From Halobacillus sp. Marseille-Q1614 (lineage in GTDB: Bacteria > Bacillota > Bacilli > Bacillales > Halobacillaceae): DNA of 64,000 nucleotides. Positions 7,715 to 16,407 of this stretch are shown in pieces. Each line of letters opens with the position of its first letter. Position 1 is the first letter of the stretch. A program made the position numbers and the translations under genes. The stretch lies in the NCBI RefSeq assembly GCF_902809865.1, contig NZ_CADDWH010000001.1, positions 2,914,001 to 2,978,000 of the forward strand. Reading direction: 5' to 3'. The notes below the pieces were generated by a model. That model saw nothing but the letters and a program-made list of their open reading frames with translations, was not told where the DNA came from and did not search any database.

Positions 7715-8704
7715 CTATCTCATCGCAAAAACGAAATACGTCGTGACAAAGTAGGAAACTACAATAAGTGAGGAAGGAAGCATATAGCTCCAGGCAGGCT
7801 GAGCACGCCGGCGGCTGATGCTATAGATGATCAGCAGTATAAAACCGATCGAAACACCACCGGTTATCAAGTTAGAAGGTCCTGCTTGTTCCAAAAGCCG
7901 CCCTCTAATGTAAAAGATATCGGTGAACGCTAAAATTATTAAGTTAAAGGCGTTACTTCCCAGCAATGAACTAATGGCTAAATTATAATTTCTCATTTTA
8001 AGAGCCGTTCCCACACTGACGGCATCAGGTAAGGATGTGCTAATCGCCACTAAAAACGAACCGACAAACGAGGCACCTAACCCAGTAATCGTAGCAATTT
8101 CTTCAGCAGTAATCGTTAAAATACTGCCCATAACCATAATAGCAGCTGCCGCTAAAATAAATTGCCAGATTGACTGCCTAAAAGAATGTTCTTTGTATCT
8201 TTTTGGCTTCCTTTTAATTTTTCTGCCTTTGTATTCTGTGCGTTCATTAATCCATTTCGTGGCGATTGCGTAAATTAAAATAACCCCAATCGACGTGTAG
8301 CCAACATTGAACAGGTGTGCGGGAACAGGGAGTATAAGCCCCAACAACACTATGAATGTGAGAAGGATAACAAGCCAGCCATACAGCTTACTCTCTACCG
8401 TCGCATGAGTCATAATCTGATGCTTTCGATAAACCAGATCAAATATAGCTAAAGCCAGTATATTAAATAAGTTACTTCCTACTAAATTCCCTACAGCCAA
8501 GTCGGGCGCGTCGATAATAATGGATGTCACACTTGACGTTAATTCTGGAAGGGAAATGGCCACACCAATCAGCATTCCCATAAATGCGGAAGTTGCTGTA
8601 GTTTTTTCTTTTACAGCATCTCCAAAATACGCCAGACGTGAAGCTGCAAAGAAAGCTCCAATCCCAGAAAGTATAAATAACATAAATATTAACCATACAC
8701 TCAT
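7715..8704 (-). CDS. Sodium/calcium exchanger family membrane protein
   Basis: Integral membrane antiporter of the CaCA superfamily (YrbG-like), 329 residues with about ten hydrophobic segments. Both alpha repeats are visible: GVAISLPELTSSVTS with VGNLVGSNLFNI (residues about 47-85) and VAISTSLPDAVSVG with ISSLLGSNAFNLI (about 220-260). The acidic residues in these repeats bind the cation. A basic cytoplasmic loop (RTEYKGRKIKRKPKRYKE, about 155-172) separates the two halves. It probably exports calcium in exchange for sodium or protons, useful in a salt-tolerant cell, but substrate choice cannot be read from the sequence. It is a single gene downstream of crtN on the same strand. Confidence 0.88.
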   Translation of the reverse strand: MSVWLIFMLFILSGIGAFFAASRLAYFGDAVKEKTTATSAFMGMLIGVAISLPELTSSVTSIIIDAPDLAVGNLVGSNLFNILALAIFDLVYRKHQIMTHATVESKLYGWLVILLTFIVLLGLILPVPAHLFNVGYTSIGVILIYAIATKWINERTEYKGRKIKRKPKRYKEHSFRQSIWQFILAAAAIMVMGSILTITAEEIATITGLGASFVGSFLVAISTSLPDAVSVGTALKMRNYNLAISSLLGSNAFNLIILAFTDIFYIRGRLLEQAGPSNLITGGVSIGFILLIIYSISRRRAQPAWSYMLPSSLIVVSYFVTTYFVFAMR

Positions 8705-8738
8705 TTAAAAACTCCTTAATTTTAAACCGCCACAGGAA

Positions 8739-8766
8739 AGAAGGCCAGCTTTTAGGCCGGCCCTTA
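8739..8766 (-). terminator. Possible terminator after the carotenoid desaturase
   Basis: On the minus strand AGGGCCGGC and GCTGGCCTT form a stem with an A-rich loop, followed by a short T-rich tail. The stem is imperfect and the T run weak. Confidence 0.4.
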
Positions 8767-10266
8767 TACTTCTACTTCCATATGCATATGTTCTTTAATC
8801 AGATCTGCGGTAAGCTGCCCTGAAAGTGTCACCATTGGGACACCGCCTCCGGGATGAGTCGCTCCGCCTGCGAAATACAAATTATCATAGACCTGGCTCT
8901 TAGCAGGAATCTTAAATCCGCCATTTGTTTTCTTATCCGATGCAATTCCATAAATAGAACCGCCATTTGGTCCATAGAGACTCTCTAAATCTTCCGGTGT
9001 AAAGCGGTGCTCGAATTCGATGGAATCCCTCAGACCTTCCATTCCCATTCGTTCAAGCTTATCAAGCACAACTTCGCGGTAATGATCCCAATCCTGGGAT
9101 TTACGCTTACCATTTTTCAATGGCGGCACGTGGGTCAGAACAAACAAGTTGTCTTTGCCTGCCGGTGCCTGTGTGCCGTCCGTGCGTGATGAAATACCAA
9201 TATAGACAGTCGGATCATCTGCCGGCACACCCTTATCAAAAATTTCTTTGAACTCTATTTCAGGGTCTTCTGAGAAAAAGAAATTATGGTGCTTAAGATT
9301 CTCAAACCTCTTATTTACACCGAGTAACAGGACAAGCCCGGATACGGTAGGTTTAAATTCTTTCTCCAGGGCTTTTCTTTCTTTTTTAACTTTAGAAGAT
9401 TTTGGTGCTAATTGACGATAGGCCGGGATGGCTTCCAAATTGGATACAACGACATCAGCCGTGTGGATATTTCCATCTTCCGTCTGCACTCCTGTCACTT
9501 TTTCTCCTTCTACAACCAGCTGCTCAACAGGTGTGTTCAAGTGGATGTCCACTCTTAATTCCTCCATGAGCATCTTCATTCCTTCAGCAATTTGGTACAT
9601 CCCGCCTTTCACATAATGAATGCCAAGGCCGAGCTGCACATAAACAAGCTGATTGAGAATGGCAGGTGCCGAATAAGGATTCGATCCTACATACATGACA
9701 AAGAAGTTAAACAGCTGCTCTAAATACTTATTATTAAATTGCTTATGAGTCGCTTTAGCAACTGTACTCAAAGGATCCATTTTCAAAAGTTCACTCAGCG
9801 AGTGGTGTTTCTTTAAATCTTTCAGATCGGAAATGCTGTATTTATAGAAACTCTTCATACACAGCTCATACATATCCTGCGAATAGGACAGAAAATCAGT
9901 CAAGCTGCGATTCGGACGGTCCGTGACTTTTGCCATTTCATCAAGCATTGTCGGCAGGTCACTCGTCACATCAAGCTGAGTCCCGTCTTCATAAAAGGTA
10001 CGCCACTGTGGTTCTACCCTCTCAACCTTTATGTAGTCCTCCAGACGACGATGGACACTTTCAAACAGCTGTTCTAATACCCACGGCATCGTTAAGATAG
10101 AAGGACCGGTATCAAATGTAAACCCTTTTCCTTCCCTTCGGTTCAGCTTCCCGCCTAAATTACTATTCTTCTCTAGAAGCTTCACATCATAACCATCCCC
10201 GCTTAAACGGATGGCTGTGGACATTCCGCCTAATCCCCCGCCAATTATAATTGCCTTCTTTTTCAT
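8764..10266 (-). CDS. Phytoene/dehydrosqualene desaturase family (CrtI/CrtN-type) oxidoreductase
   Basis: FAD-dependent carotenoid desaturase of 500 residues. The N-terminus has GGGLGGMSTAIRL (about 9-21), then the CrtI-type segment GGKLNRREGKGFTFDTGPS. The C-terminus has the bacterial CrtI signature GGATHPGGGVPMV. In Bacillaceae and staphylococci such enzymes desaturate C30 dehydrosqualene (CrtN) or oxidise its product (CrtP/CrtNb). Which of these applies cannot be told by eye. No crtM synthase or other carotenoid gene is adjacent, so it is either a stand-alone copy or one part of a pathway encoded elsewhere. Membrane-associated action is expected from the family. The gene begins with a clean ATG after GGAGGTGG-like bases. 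Confidence 0.88.
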   Translation of the reverse strand: MKKKAIIIGGGLGGMSTAIRLSGDGYDVKLLEKNSNLGGKLNRREGKGFTFDTGPSILTMPWVLEQLFESVHRRLEDYIKVERVEPQWRTFYEDGTQLDVTSDLPTMLDEMAKVTDRPNRSLTDFLSYSQDMYELCMKSFYKYSISDLKDLKKHHSLSELLKMDPLSTVAKATHKQFNNKYLEQLFNFFVMYVGSNPYSAPAILNQLVYVQLGLGIHYVKGGMYQIAEGMKMLMEELRVDIHLNTPVEQLVVEGEKVTGVQTEDGNIHTADVVVSNLEAIPAYRQLAPKSSKVKKERKALEKEFKPTVSGLVLLLGVNKRFENLKHHNFFFSEDPEIEFKEIFDKGVPADDPTVYIGISSRTDGTQAPAGKDNLFVLTHVPPLKNGKRKSQDWDHYREVVLDKLERMGMEGLRDSIEFEHRFTPEDLESLYGPNGGSIYGIASDKKTNGGFKIPAKSQVYDNLYFAGGATHPGGGVPMVTLSGQLTADLIKEHMHMEVEV

Positions 10267-10487
10267 GTATCCACCTCCACATTAATAAAACAAATTCCTA
10301 TATTAGGATAGAGAGAAGAATCTACCAGATGGAGCAAGCCGTTCTGGAGCTCTTCCCTCCTCATAGCTGCTTAACATCATATACCCTTCCCTTTCCCTTC
10401 AATAAACAGGACTTGCACATTTAAAAACTTGTAAAACGCACGTCATGTCCTTAAGATGAAAATATAGGAAGGAGATGCCTTTAGTTT

Positions 10488-10640
10488 ATGGAATTGATTT
10501 ATTGGATCTTTATCCCAAGCGTCATCATTGCTACCTTTTTTGTTATCTTCAGAAGGCTCTCTGCCTTAAGCTATTTAACGATGACTCTGATCGTTCTGCT
10601 ATACATAATTGTGCTTATTGCCTCGATTTTTATAAAATAG
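10488..10640 (+). CDS. Small two-helix membrane protein, 50 residues, unknown
   Basis: Short open frame starting MELIYWIF and ending IFIK. Two hydrophobic stretches (about residues 5-22 and 30-48) flank a small basic loop (FRRL), the pattern of a small membrane protein. GGAAGGAG lies 13 bases before this ATG, somewhat long. A different-frame ATG (10475) directly abuts that site and would give a 78-residue cysteine-rich product with no membrane pattern, which I consider a shadow. An in-frame stop just upstream fixes the start. It sits between the divergent crt desaturase and the converging 77-residue membrane protein gene. No function is recognised. Confidence 0.6.
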   Translation: MELIYWIFIPSVIIATFFVIFRRLSALSYLTMTLIVLLYIIVLIASIFIK

Positions 10641-10673
10641 GCTGGTTCCGCAGGAGCCTCCCAGAACACCAGG

Positions 10674-10907
10674 TTACCTTAACCGGCTTTCTTCCTGACG
10701 CTGCTTATTAATCGCTTCACGAATGTGGTAAAGCTCGGCGTACATAGCTGATGCAAACACGGTTAAAATGCTGAGAAACATGGAAATGACAAAAACAGAT
10801 CCATCCAGTCCAAAGCCAAGAACAGCGCTGAACCCAATGACTGCTCCAATTGTAAGTCCTATACCAAGGAAGATTAATATTTTTTGCAATGTTACAGAAT
10901 AAGCCAC
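10674..10907 (-). CDS. Small membrane protein, unknown
   Basis: About 77 residues with two long hydrophobic segments (about 8-28 and 33-55), and a charged C-terminal tail rich in E, R and Q that should face the cytoplasm. I prefer the GTG at 10907 because AGAGGTGAT precedes it at good distance. A GTG three codons upstream (10916) overlaps that site. No family is recognised. It converges on the 50-residue membrane protein gene, with only 33 bases between the two stops. Confidence 0.65.
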   Translation of the reverse strand: MAYSVTLQKILIFLGIGLTIGAVIGFSAVLGFGLDGSVFVISMFLSILTVFASAMYAELYHIREAINKQRQEESRLR

Positions 10908-11086
10908 CTTAATCACCTCTCTACAATTAACTCTAGTAAAGGTATACCCAAATCACAGGGACCCCACACATAGGAAAGAACAAGCTATAAAAAAACCGAA
11001 AAGACTTTTAGCTTCCAGAATCTTGCCTTTCCAGTTTCAGCTTCGCCGCTTTTTTTAATTTGGCCGCTAAACGAACAAAGGCTTAA

Positions 11087-11186
11087 AGCGCCCTGGTGGA
11101 CACTCGCGTCATAGGCAAAACGGCCGAAGGAAGGTGGCCTTCCCTTCCGCAGGCCGGATGGCTTATGACGCGAGTGTCTGGGCGCT
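11087..11186. repeat. 100-base GC-rich long hairpin
   Basis: AGCGCCCTGGTGGACACTCG-type left arm (from 11087) pairs with the right arm ending GTGTCTGGGCGCT (to 11186) through about 24 base pairs. Nested inside are CGGCC/GGCCG and GAAGGAAGG/CCTTCCCTTCC stems. The surrounding 10917-11254 has no credible gene. This is a stable cruciform or RNA-folding element, not a terminator, as no T run follows. Confidence 0.75.
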
Positions 11187-11254
11187 GGAGCTGGATGTCG
11201 CTCTTTTAAACATATATATCCACAGCTTGGAATTTTATAATTTCCTAGACAACT

Positions 11255-11288
11255 AAAAAAAGCAGGCAACAACATTGTCAGCCTGCTT
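11255..11288 (-). terminator. Terminator of acsA
   Basis: On the minus strand AAGCAGGC (11281-11288), a loop, then GCCTGCTT and a run of seven T. The stop codon of acsA lies at the base of the stem. Confidence 0.8.
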
Positions 11289-12969
11289 GGTCTATATCTC
11301 TTCTCTTCAATTCTCTTCTCAGCACTTTTCCGCTAATCTGGGTTTTGGGCAGTTTATCAATTACTTCAATTTCTTTTGGTGCAGCATGAGCAGCCAGTCC
11401 TTTTCTCACAAACAGCCGGATGTCTTCTAGCAGCTCGGAGCTCTCTTCAAAACCTGAATTTAAGGCGATAAACGCTTTGACAATTTCTCCTCGAATCGGG
11501 TCAGGCTTGCCGACGACTCCTGCTTCTTTAACAGCTTTGTGCTCGATCAGTTTGCTTTCTACTTCAAACGGGCCGATGCGTTCTCCTGAGGAGTTGATCA
11601 TATCGTCGCTGCGCCCCTGGAAAAATACGTACCCGTCTTCATCTAAATAGGCGAGGTCTCCGGAAATGTACCATTCCTCTCCGTGGGGAAAATAAGACTG
11701 AAACTTCTCTTTATTTTTCCATACTTCCTTCATTAAAGAAGGCCAGGATGATTTAATCGCCAAGTGGCCTGTTTCATAAGCGAGCAACTCTTCTCCTTCT
11801 TCATCTAAAACAGAAACTTCGATACCAGGAATCGGGCGCCCCATCGAACCCGGCTTAATTGTTCTCGTCGGCAGATTGGCGATCAGCTGGGCCCCTGTTT
11901 CTGTCATCCACCACGTATCGTGGATTCTTAAGTTCAGGTTGCGCTCTCCCCAGTAAATCACTTCAGGGTTAAGCGGTTCCCCGACGCTTAAAATGTGACG
12001 AAGTGAAGACAGATCATACCTTCTTAAAGCCTTATCCCCTTTTGCCATCAGCATACGAAAAGCAGTAGGAGCACTGTACCAAACCGTGACTTTGGCATCC
12101 TGAAGAATTTGATACCAGTTATCCGCGGAAAATCGGCTGCTGTGAATGATCGTCGTTACGCCGTTTAAAAGCGGGGCAAATACTCCATAAACCGTCCCCG
12201 TTATCCAACCGGGATGAGCGGTACACCAATAAACATCGTCTTCCTTTAAATCGAGCACCCAGCGGCCGGTTTGGTACTGCTGGATCATATTTCGATGAGC
12301 GTGGATAATGCCTTTCGGTTTGCCTGTCGACCCGCTCGTATAGTGAATATTTAAACCGTCTTCAAGATCGACCCATTCTGTCTCGGCATGATCTGATACT
12401 TCCTCCGCTTCTTTCGTTATGGAAATATCTGAACCGACAGTATCGAAATCAGTCGTAAAGACAGTTTTTAAACTTGGTATTTCCTCGCGTTTCACACGAT
12501 CCAGGAAATCAGAATTTGTGATTAGATATTTTCCTTCACAATCATTAATTCTGTCTTTTACGGCTTCTTCCATAAAAGCTTCGAACAATGGACCGACAAC
12601 AGCACCGATTTTAATGGCTGCCAGCATGGCAATATGACAATAAGGATGCTTCGGAAGGAAAATAAATACGAAATCGCCCTTTTTCACGCCCTTGGTACGA
12701 AGCACGTTGCTCCAGCGATTCACCTCTGTCTGCAGTTCACGATAAGTGAAAGTAATTTCCAGCTCCTCAGAAAAATAGTGAAGCGCCGTTTTTTCACCTT
12801 TTCCATCTTCCACATGCCGGTCCACGCATTCATGCGCCATGTTTACTTTGCCTGTTTCAAACCAGGTAAACATCGGATGGACGCGCTCCCAGCTGAAGGG
12901 TTCGCCTTCCATCCATTCTATTCCGACATTATAACTTCCTTTTCTTGGCGGCAGAACTTTTTCCGTCAT
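11278..12969 (-). CDS. acsA: Acetyl-CoA synthetase (acetate-CoA ligase)
   Basis: Activates acetate through acetyl-AMP to acetyl-CoA in the cytoplasm. 563 residues, the length of Bacillus AcsA. Adenylate-forming motifs in order are YTSGSTGKPKGIIHAH (about 210-225), HPGWITGTVYG, DTWWMTETG, SGDLAYLDEDGY and GRSDDMINSSGERIGPFE. The C-terminal catalytic lysine is in QISGKVLRREL, the site that is acetylated in AcuA/AcuC control. AAGGAGGATC precedes the ATG. It lies 15 bases downstream of a frame-broken small lipoprotein gene on the same strand. A related acyl-CoA synthetase of other chain length is possible, but the W-rich DTWW motif supports acetate. Confidence 0.92.
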   Translation of the reverse strand: MTEKVLPPRKGSYNVGIEWMEGEPFSWERVHPMFTWFETGKVNMAHECVDRHVEDGKGEKTALHYFSEELEITFTYRELQTEVNRWSNVLRTKGVKKGDFVFIFLPKHPYCHIAMLAAIKIGAVVGPLFEAFMEEAVKDRINDCEGKYLITNSDFLDRVKREEIPSLKTVFTTDFDTVGSDISITKEAEEVSDHAETEWVDLEDGLNIHYTSGSTGKPKGIIHAHRNMIQQYQTGRWVLDLKEDDVYWCTAHPGWITGTVYGVFAPLLNGVTTIIHSSRFSADNWYQILQDAKVTVWYSAPTAFRMLMAKGDKALRRYDLSSLRHILSVGEPLNPEVIYWGERNLNLRIHDTWWMTETGAQLIANLPTRTIKPGSMGRPIPGIEVSVLDEEGEELLAYETGHLAIKSSWPSLMKEVWKNKEKFQSYFPHGEEWYISGDLAYLDEDGYVFFQGRSDDMINSSGERIGPFEVESKLIEHKAVKEAGVVGKPDPIRGEIVKAFIALNSGFEESSELLEDIRLFVRKGLAAHAAPKEIEVIDKLPKTQISGKVLRRELKRRDIDQAG

Positions 12970-12984
12970 CTAAAACGATCCTCC

Positions 12985-13147
12985 TTACCCTTTTGTAAAG
13001 TCTAGCTGCTTTAATTCCGCTAAGTAAGAGTCACCGCGTTCGCGTGTGATTTTATCAAGGCCGCCTTCTTCTTCGGCGTTTGAGCAGACAATTAACGTAA
13101 TTGTAAGCAGCAGAACAGTAGATAGTAACGGAGGATTTAATTTTCAT
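12985..13147 (-). pseudogene. Small lipoprotein gene with an early frameshift
   Basis: AGGAGGAAAGA and an ATG (13147-13145) start a frame that fails after about 30 codons (ending in an arginine run). The overlapping frame encodes a convincing lipoprotein: LLLTITLIVCSNAEEEGG (hydrophobic core, lipobox LIVC) then LDKITRERGDSYLAELKQLD and a stop at 12987-12985. That frame has no start codon of its own and is preceded by a stop. The 163-base span is one base off a multiple of three, so one indel soon after the ATG restores a protein of about 53 residues. It sits between metY and acsA. Function is unknown. The break could be real or a sequence error. Confidence 0.6.
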
Positions 13148-13161
13148 TCTTTCCTCCTGTT

Positions 13162-14949
13162 TTATATCTCACATGCATAAGTTTCTATGGTGCCTCTTAA
13201 GCGTTGTGCTTCTTTATACGTACAGCGGTTGTGAATGACCTGCAAACCGGCATCGCTCGCAATTTTAGCTGCTTCCGGAGAAATGACCCCTTCCTGCAGC
13301 CAAAATACCTCTGGCTTCACTTCGGCCGCTTCTTTAGCAATTTCAATGGCCGCTTCCGGACTGCGGAAGATTTGGGCAACATCAATTTTAAAAGGAATGG
13401 CGCGCAGGTCAGGATAAGCTTTTTCCCCTAACACTTCTTCTTCTCGAGGATTGACGGGTACGATTTGATAACCCATACGCTGCATTTTGCGGGCCAAACG
13501 GTGACTTGGTCGGGACGGCTTGCCGCTAAGCCCGACTATCGCGAGCCGTTTTGGTCTTGTTACCTCTTCTCCATCGACGGTTTCCGTTACCTTTGGAGAA
13601 TTAAGGGCCCACTTGATTACACCCTCATCATTTTCTGTAATGGCTGTATCAGCTTCTCTGCCTGTTGCTTTGCCAATGGCGCGGTTTAAGTCATTGATTA
13701 AATCTTTAGCTGATTCAATTCCGACAGATAAGCGGATTAATTCTTCGGTTACCCCGCTGGCTGCCAAATCTTCTACAGACAGCTGCTGGTGGGTAGTGGA
13801 CGCCGGGTGAATGATAAGAGATTTGGCATCACCGACATTCGCTACGTGAGACCAGAGTGAAATGTTGTTAATTACTTGGCGACCCGCTTCACGGCCGCCT
13901 TTAATGCCGAAGTTTACAATTGATCCATAACCGACCTCTAAGTATTTCTTAGCCAGATCATGAGCCGGGTGCTCTTTTAATCCCGGGTAGGATACCCAGT
14001 CTACATCCGGATGTGCTTTTAAATATTCAGCCACTTCCAGCGCATTATCATTATGGCGTTCTACTCTTAAGTGAAGTGTTTCTAAGCCTTGAAGAAGCTG
14101 GAACGCGTTCTGCGGGCTTAAGCATGCTCCCAAGTCTCTAAGTAATTGAACACGGAGTTTTGTAATAAAAGCTAATGTCCCAAAGTCAGCGGCATAGCGA
14201 ATGCCATTGTAGCTTTCATCTGGTTCTGTGAATACTGGGAACTTGCCGTTGCTCCAGTCAAAGCGTCCTCCGTCAATAACGACACCTCCGATTGTCGTAC
14301 CGTGGCCGCCAATCCATTTGGTTGCCGAATGAACGACAATGTCTGCTCCCCATTCAAGCGGTTTGCAGGAATATGGGGTTGCAAACGTGTTATCGACAAT
14401 GAGCGGAATGTCGTTATCGTGGGCAACTTGAGCCACTTTTTCGAAATCCAGCACGTGCAGGCTCGGGTTACCAATTGTTTCAGCAAATACTGCTTTTGTT
14501 TTATCGTTGATCGCTTTGCGGAAGTTCTCAGGATCTTCAGGATCTACGAAAACTACTTTAATGCCATATCTCGGCAAAGTATTAGCGAACAAATTATACG
14601 TTCCGCCGTACAAATTAGCCGCTGCCACAATCTCATCACCTGCTCCAGCCAGGTTTAAGATCGAAAGAGAAATGGCGGACATCCCAGAAGCTGTAGCCAC
14701 TGAAGCTACACCGTTCTCCAGCAAAGCCATCCTTTTCTCAAATACATCCACGGTCGGGTTGCCAATACGAGAGTAAATATTTCCCGGCTCATCTAAGGCA
14801 AATAAACTTTGCGCATGATCAGTATCATGAAACACGTAAGATGTTGTCTGGTAAATTGGTACGGCGCGTGAACCTGTCGTTGGGTCCGGAGATTGACCGC
14901 CATGTAAGGAAATGGTATCTAAATCATAGCTTTCAAAAGAGTTTGTCAT
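13162..14949 (-). CDS. metY: O-acetylhomoserine sulfhydrylase fused to a CoA-binding domain
   Basis: Residues 1-430 are a complete PLP enzyme of the Cys/Met metabolism family: LDTISLHGGQSPDPTTGSRA near the start, YSRIGNPTVDVFE, ASGMSAIS, and the PLP lysine in HSATKWIGGHGT (about residue 210). It should make homocysteine from O-acetylhomoserine and sulfide. After a linker (about 430-465) a second domain (about 466-595) begins RLAIVGLSGKPSRPSHRLA and continues IVPVNPREEEVLGEKAYPDL, FWLQEGV and HNRCTYKEAQRL. This is the YccU-type CoA-binding Rossmann fold, normally a separate protein of about 140 residues. The junction is one continuous frame. AGGAGG precedes the ATG. An S-box leader lies directly upstream. 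Confidence 0.93.
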   Translation of the reverse strand: MTNSFESYDLDTISLHGGQSPDPTTGSRAVPIYQTTSYVFHDTDHAQSLFALDEPGNIYSRIGNPTVDVFEKRMALLENGVASVATASGMSAISLSILNLAGAGDEIVAAANLYGGTYNLFANTLPRYGIKVVFVDPEDPENFRKAINDKTKAVFAETIGNPSLHVLDFEKVAQVAHDNDIPLIVDNTFATPYSCKPLEWGADIVVHSATKWIGGHGTTIGGVVIDGGRFDWSNGKFPVFTEPDESYNGIRYAADFGTLAFITKLRVQLLRDLGACLSPQNAFQLLQGLETLHLRVERHNDNALEVAEYLKAHPDVDWVSYPGLKEHPAHDLAKKYLEVGYGSIVNFGIKGGREAGRQVINNISLWSHVANVGDAKSLIIHPASTTHQQLSVEDLAASGVTEELIRLSVGIESAKDLINDLNRAIGKATGREADTAITENDEGVIKWALNSPKVTETVDGEEVTRPKRLAIVGLSGKPSRPSHRLARKMQRMGYQIVPVNPREEEVLGEKAYPDLRAIPFKIDVAQIFRSPEAAIEIAKEAAEVKPEVFWLQEGVISPEAAKIASDAGLQVIHNRCTYKEAQRLRGTIETYACEI

Positions 14950-14994
14950 AGTAAAATCCTCCTTAGTTTTTAGTTATGTCATGTGTTACAAAAG

Positions 14995-15160
14995 ACGCAA
15001 AAAACCCCTCTTCGATAAGAAGAGGGGTTGTTAATAACAAAAGTCCTCCTCTTATCTCTCAGATCCGTGATCTGTAGGATTTGGCACCTTTTCAAACCGA
15101 TGTTTGAAGGTTGCCGGGCTTCACAGGGCCTAGTCCCTCTGCCGCTCTTGATAAGAGTAA
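14995..15160 (-). promoter_or_regulatory. SAM riboswitch (S-box) with terminator, controlling metY
   Basis: On the minus strand CTTATCAAGAG (from 15155) opens the aptamer. It is followed by GCAGAGGGA, AGCCCGGCAACC, GGTGCCAAATCC and GAGAGATAAGAGGA (to about 15047), the conserved S-box order with P1 closed by CTTATC/GATAAG. A strong terminator follows (AACCCCTCTT/AAGAAGAGGGGTT, 15003-15029, with a T run on the minus strand) 50 bases before the metY start. High SAM should favour the terminator, so metY is expressed when methionine is short. Confidence 0.95.
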
Positions 15161-15234
15161 TCTCAATATTTAATTTGGTTATGTTTATGAATTATAAGGA
15201 TTAGCTGCTTTAAAGTCAATAATTTTTCGAATAT

Positions 15235-16377
15235 TTATTTAACAGAATGTTCAATTGCTTCTTTGAATTGGGCAATAATATCATCCGCTTCTTCTATCCC
15301 AATTGACAAGCGAATCACATATTCATTTATGCCGATCTTCTCCCTTTCTTCAGGCGTAAGCGAACGGTGTGAAGTACGGATTGGGTAGGATACAGTTGTC
15401 TCAACACCGGCAAGTGTCGGAGCAAGTTTAATCCACCCAAGTGATTTGAAAAATGTTTCTACATCCGCATTATGACTAAGTTCAATCGTAACGATCGCCC
15501 CATTCCCACGATCAGAAACCTCTTCTGGGTAAAAGACTCGCTTTACGCCGCTGTTCTCGCTCAGCTTACTGGCAACCTGGCCCGCATTAGCTGCCTGTTG
15601 TCTCATTCTCAGCGCCAGCGTTTTGGATCCGCGCTGTGTCAGCCAGGCTTCAAATGGACTTAAGTTAGTACCAAGCCCTATCACTTTCCTTTTCGCTTTA
15701 GCCATAAGATCTTCATGGCCAATGACCACGCCTGAAGTAACGTCACTGTGCCCGCCGATGTATTTAGTGGCACTGTGGACAACGATATCCACTCCCTGTT
15801 TATAAGGCTGCAGTAAATAAGGAGTAGCAAATGTATTGTCAATCATCGTCCGCAGGCTGTGCTGCTGAGCTATGGCAACCAGTTTTTCGATATTTTCTAC
15901 TCGTAGAAATGGATTGGAGATCGATTCGGAATACAATAGCTTCGTGTTTGGCTGAATGGCATCTTTTATCGCTTGTTCATCTGCAAAAGAAACCATCGTG
16001 TATTCAATTCAAAAAGCGAAAATTTTTTTTGAAATCGGCTGGTGGGTGCCGCCTTATAACTCTCCGGCTGTCAAAATATGATCTCCGGCTTCTGAACCGG
16101 ACAGACCCCCCGCCATAATTGCCGAGATTCCTGATGATGAGGCTGCTCCAGCAGGCGCTCCTTCAAGATTGGCTACCGTACGACCGAGCTCATCTGTGTT
16201 CGGGTTGTTTTCTCTCGTATAAGAATATGGGGTCTCTCCTGCATAGTAGCTCTCCAAGTGGTCTAAATCCCGAAAAGAAAAGGCAGACGTCTGATAGATC
16301 GGAGTGGATTTACTATTTAAGGCTTTCTCCTGGTCAATTTGGTTATGTACGACTTGTGTATGAAAAGATTTAGTCAT
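15235..16377 (-). pseudogene. Broken cystathionine-gamma-synthase-type gene (MetI-like)
   Basis: The first 107 codons (start ATG 16377, with AAAGGAGAGA before it) encode the N-terminus of a Cys/Met PLP enzyme (STPIYQTSAFSFRDLDHLE, YSYTRENNPN, SSGISAIMAGG). Translation stops in the expected LYGGT segment because one base is missing (TTA TAA GGC). The restored frame reads GGTHQPISKKIFAF and then meets a TGA just before 15996. From there the rest of the enzyme is intact to 15235, including the PLP lysine in HSATKYIGGHSD and the C-terminal RLSIGIEE. Two independent lesions make a sequencing slip unlikely as the only cause. Before decay it would have made cystathionine or homocysteine from O-acyl-homoserine, overlapping the job of metY. 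Confidence 0.85.
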
Positions 16378-16407
16378 TGCTGTCTCTCCTTTATATGTTT
16401 TCCACAG

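Noticed and set aside
10475-10711. 78-residue plus-strand frame
   Set aside because: Its start abuts the ribosome site and the product has no sensible pattern. The shifted 50-residue membrane frame fits better.
10985-11275. 96-residue minus-strand frame over the long hairpin
   Set aside because: It runs through palindromic repeat sequence, has no ribosome site and reads as low-complexity.
12634-13005. 123-residue plus-strand frame
   Set aside because: Opposite acsA and the broken lipoprotein gene; composition is that of an antisense shadow.
14172-14486. Frames inside metY on both strands
   Set aside because: Shadows of the sulfhydrylase coding sequence.
13162-14949. Assembly artefact joining two genes (metY and a CoA-binding protein)
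   Set aside because: The linker is continuous, has no internal ribosome site or stop remnant, and base composition does not change; kept as a real fusion pending comparison.
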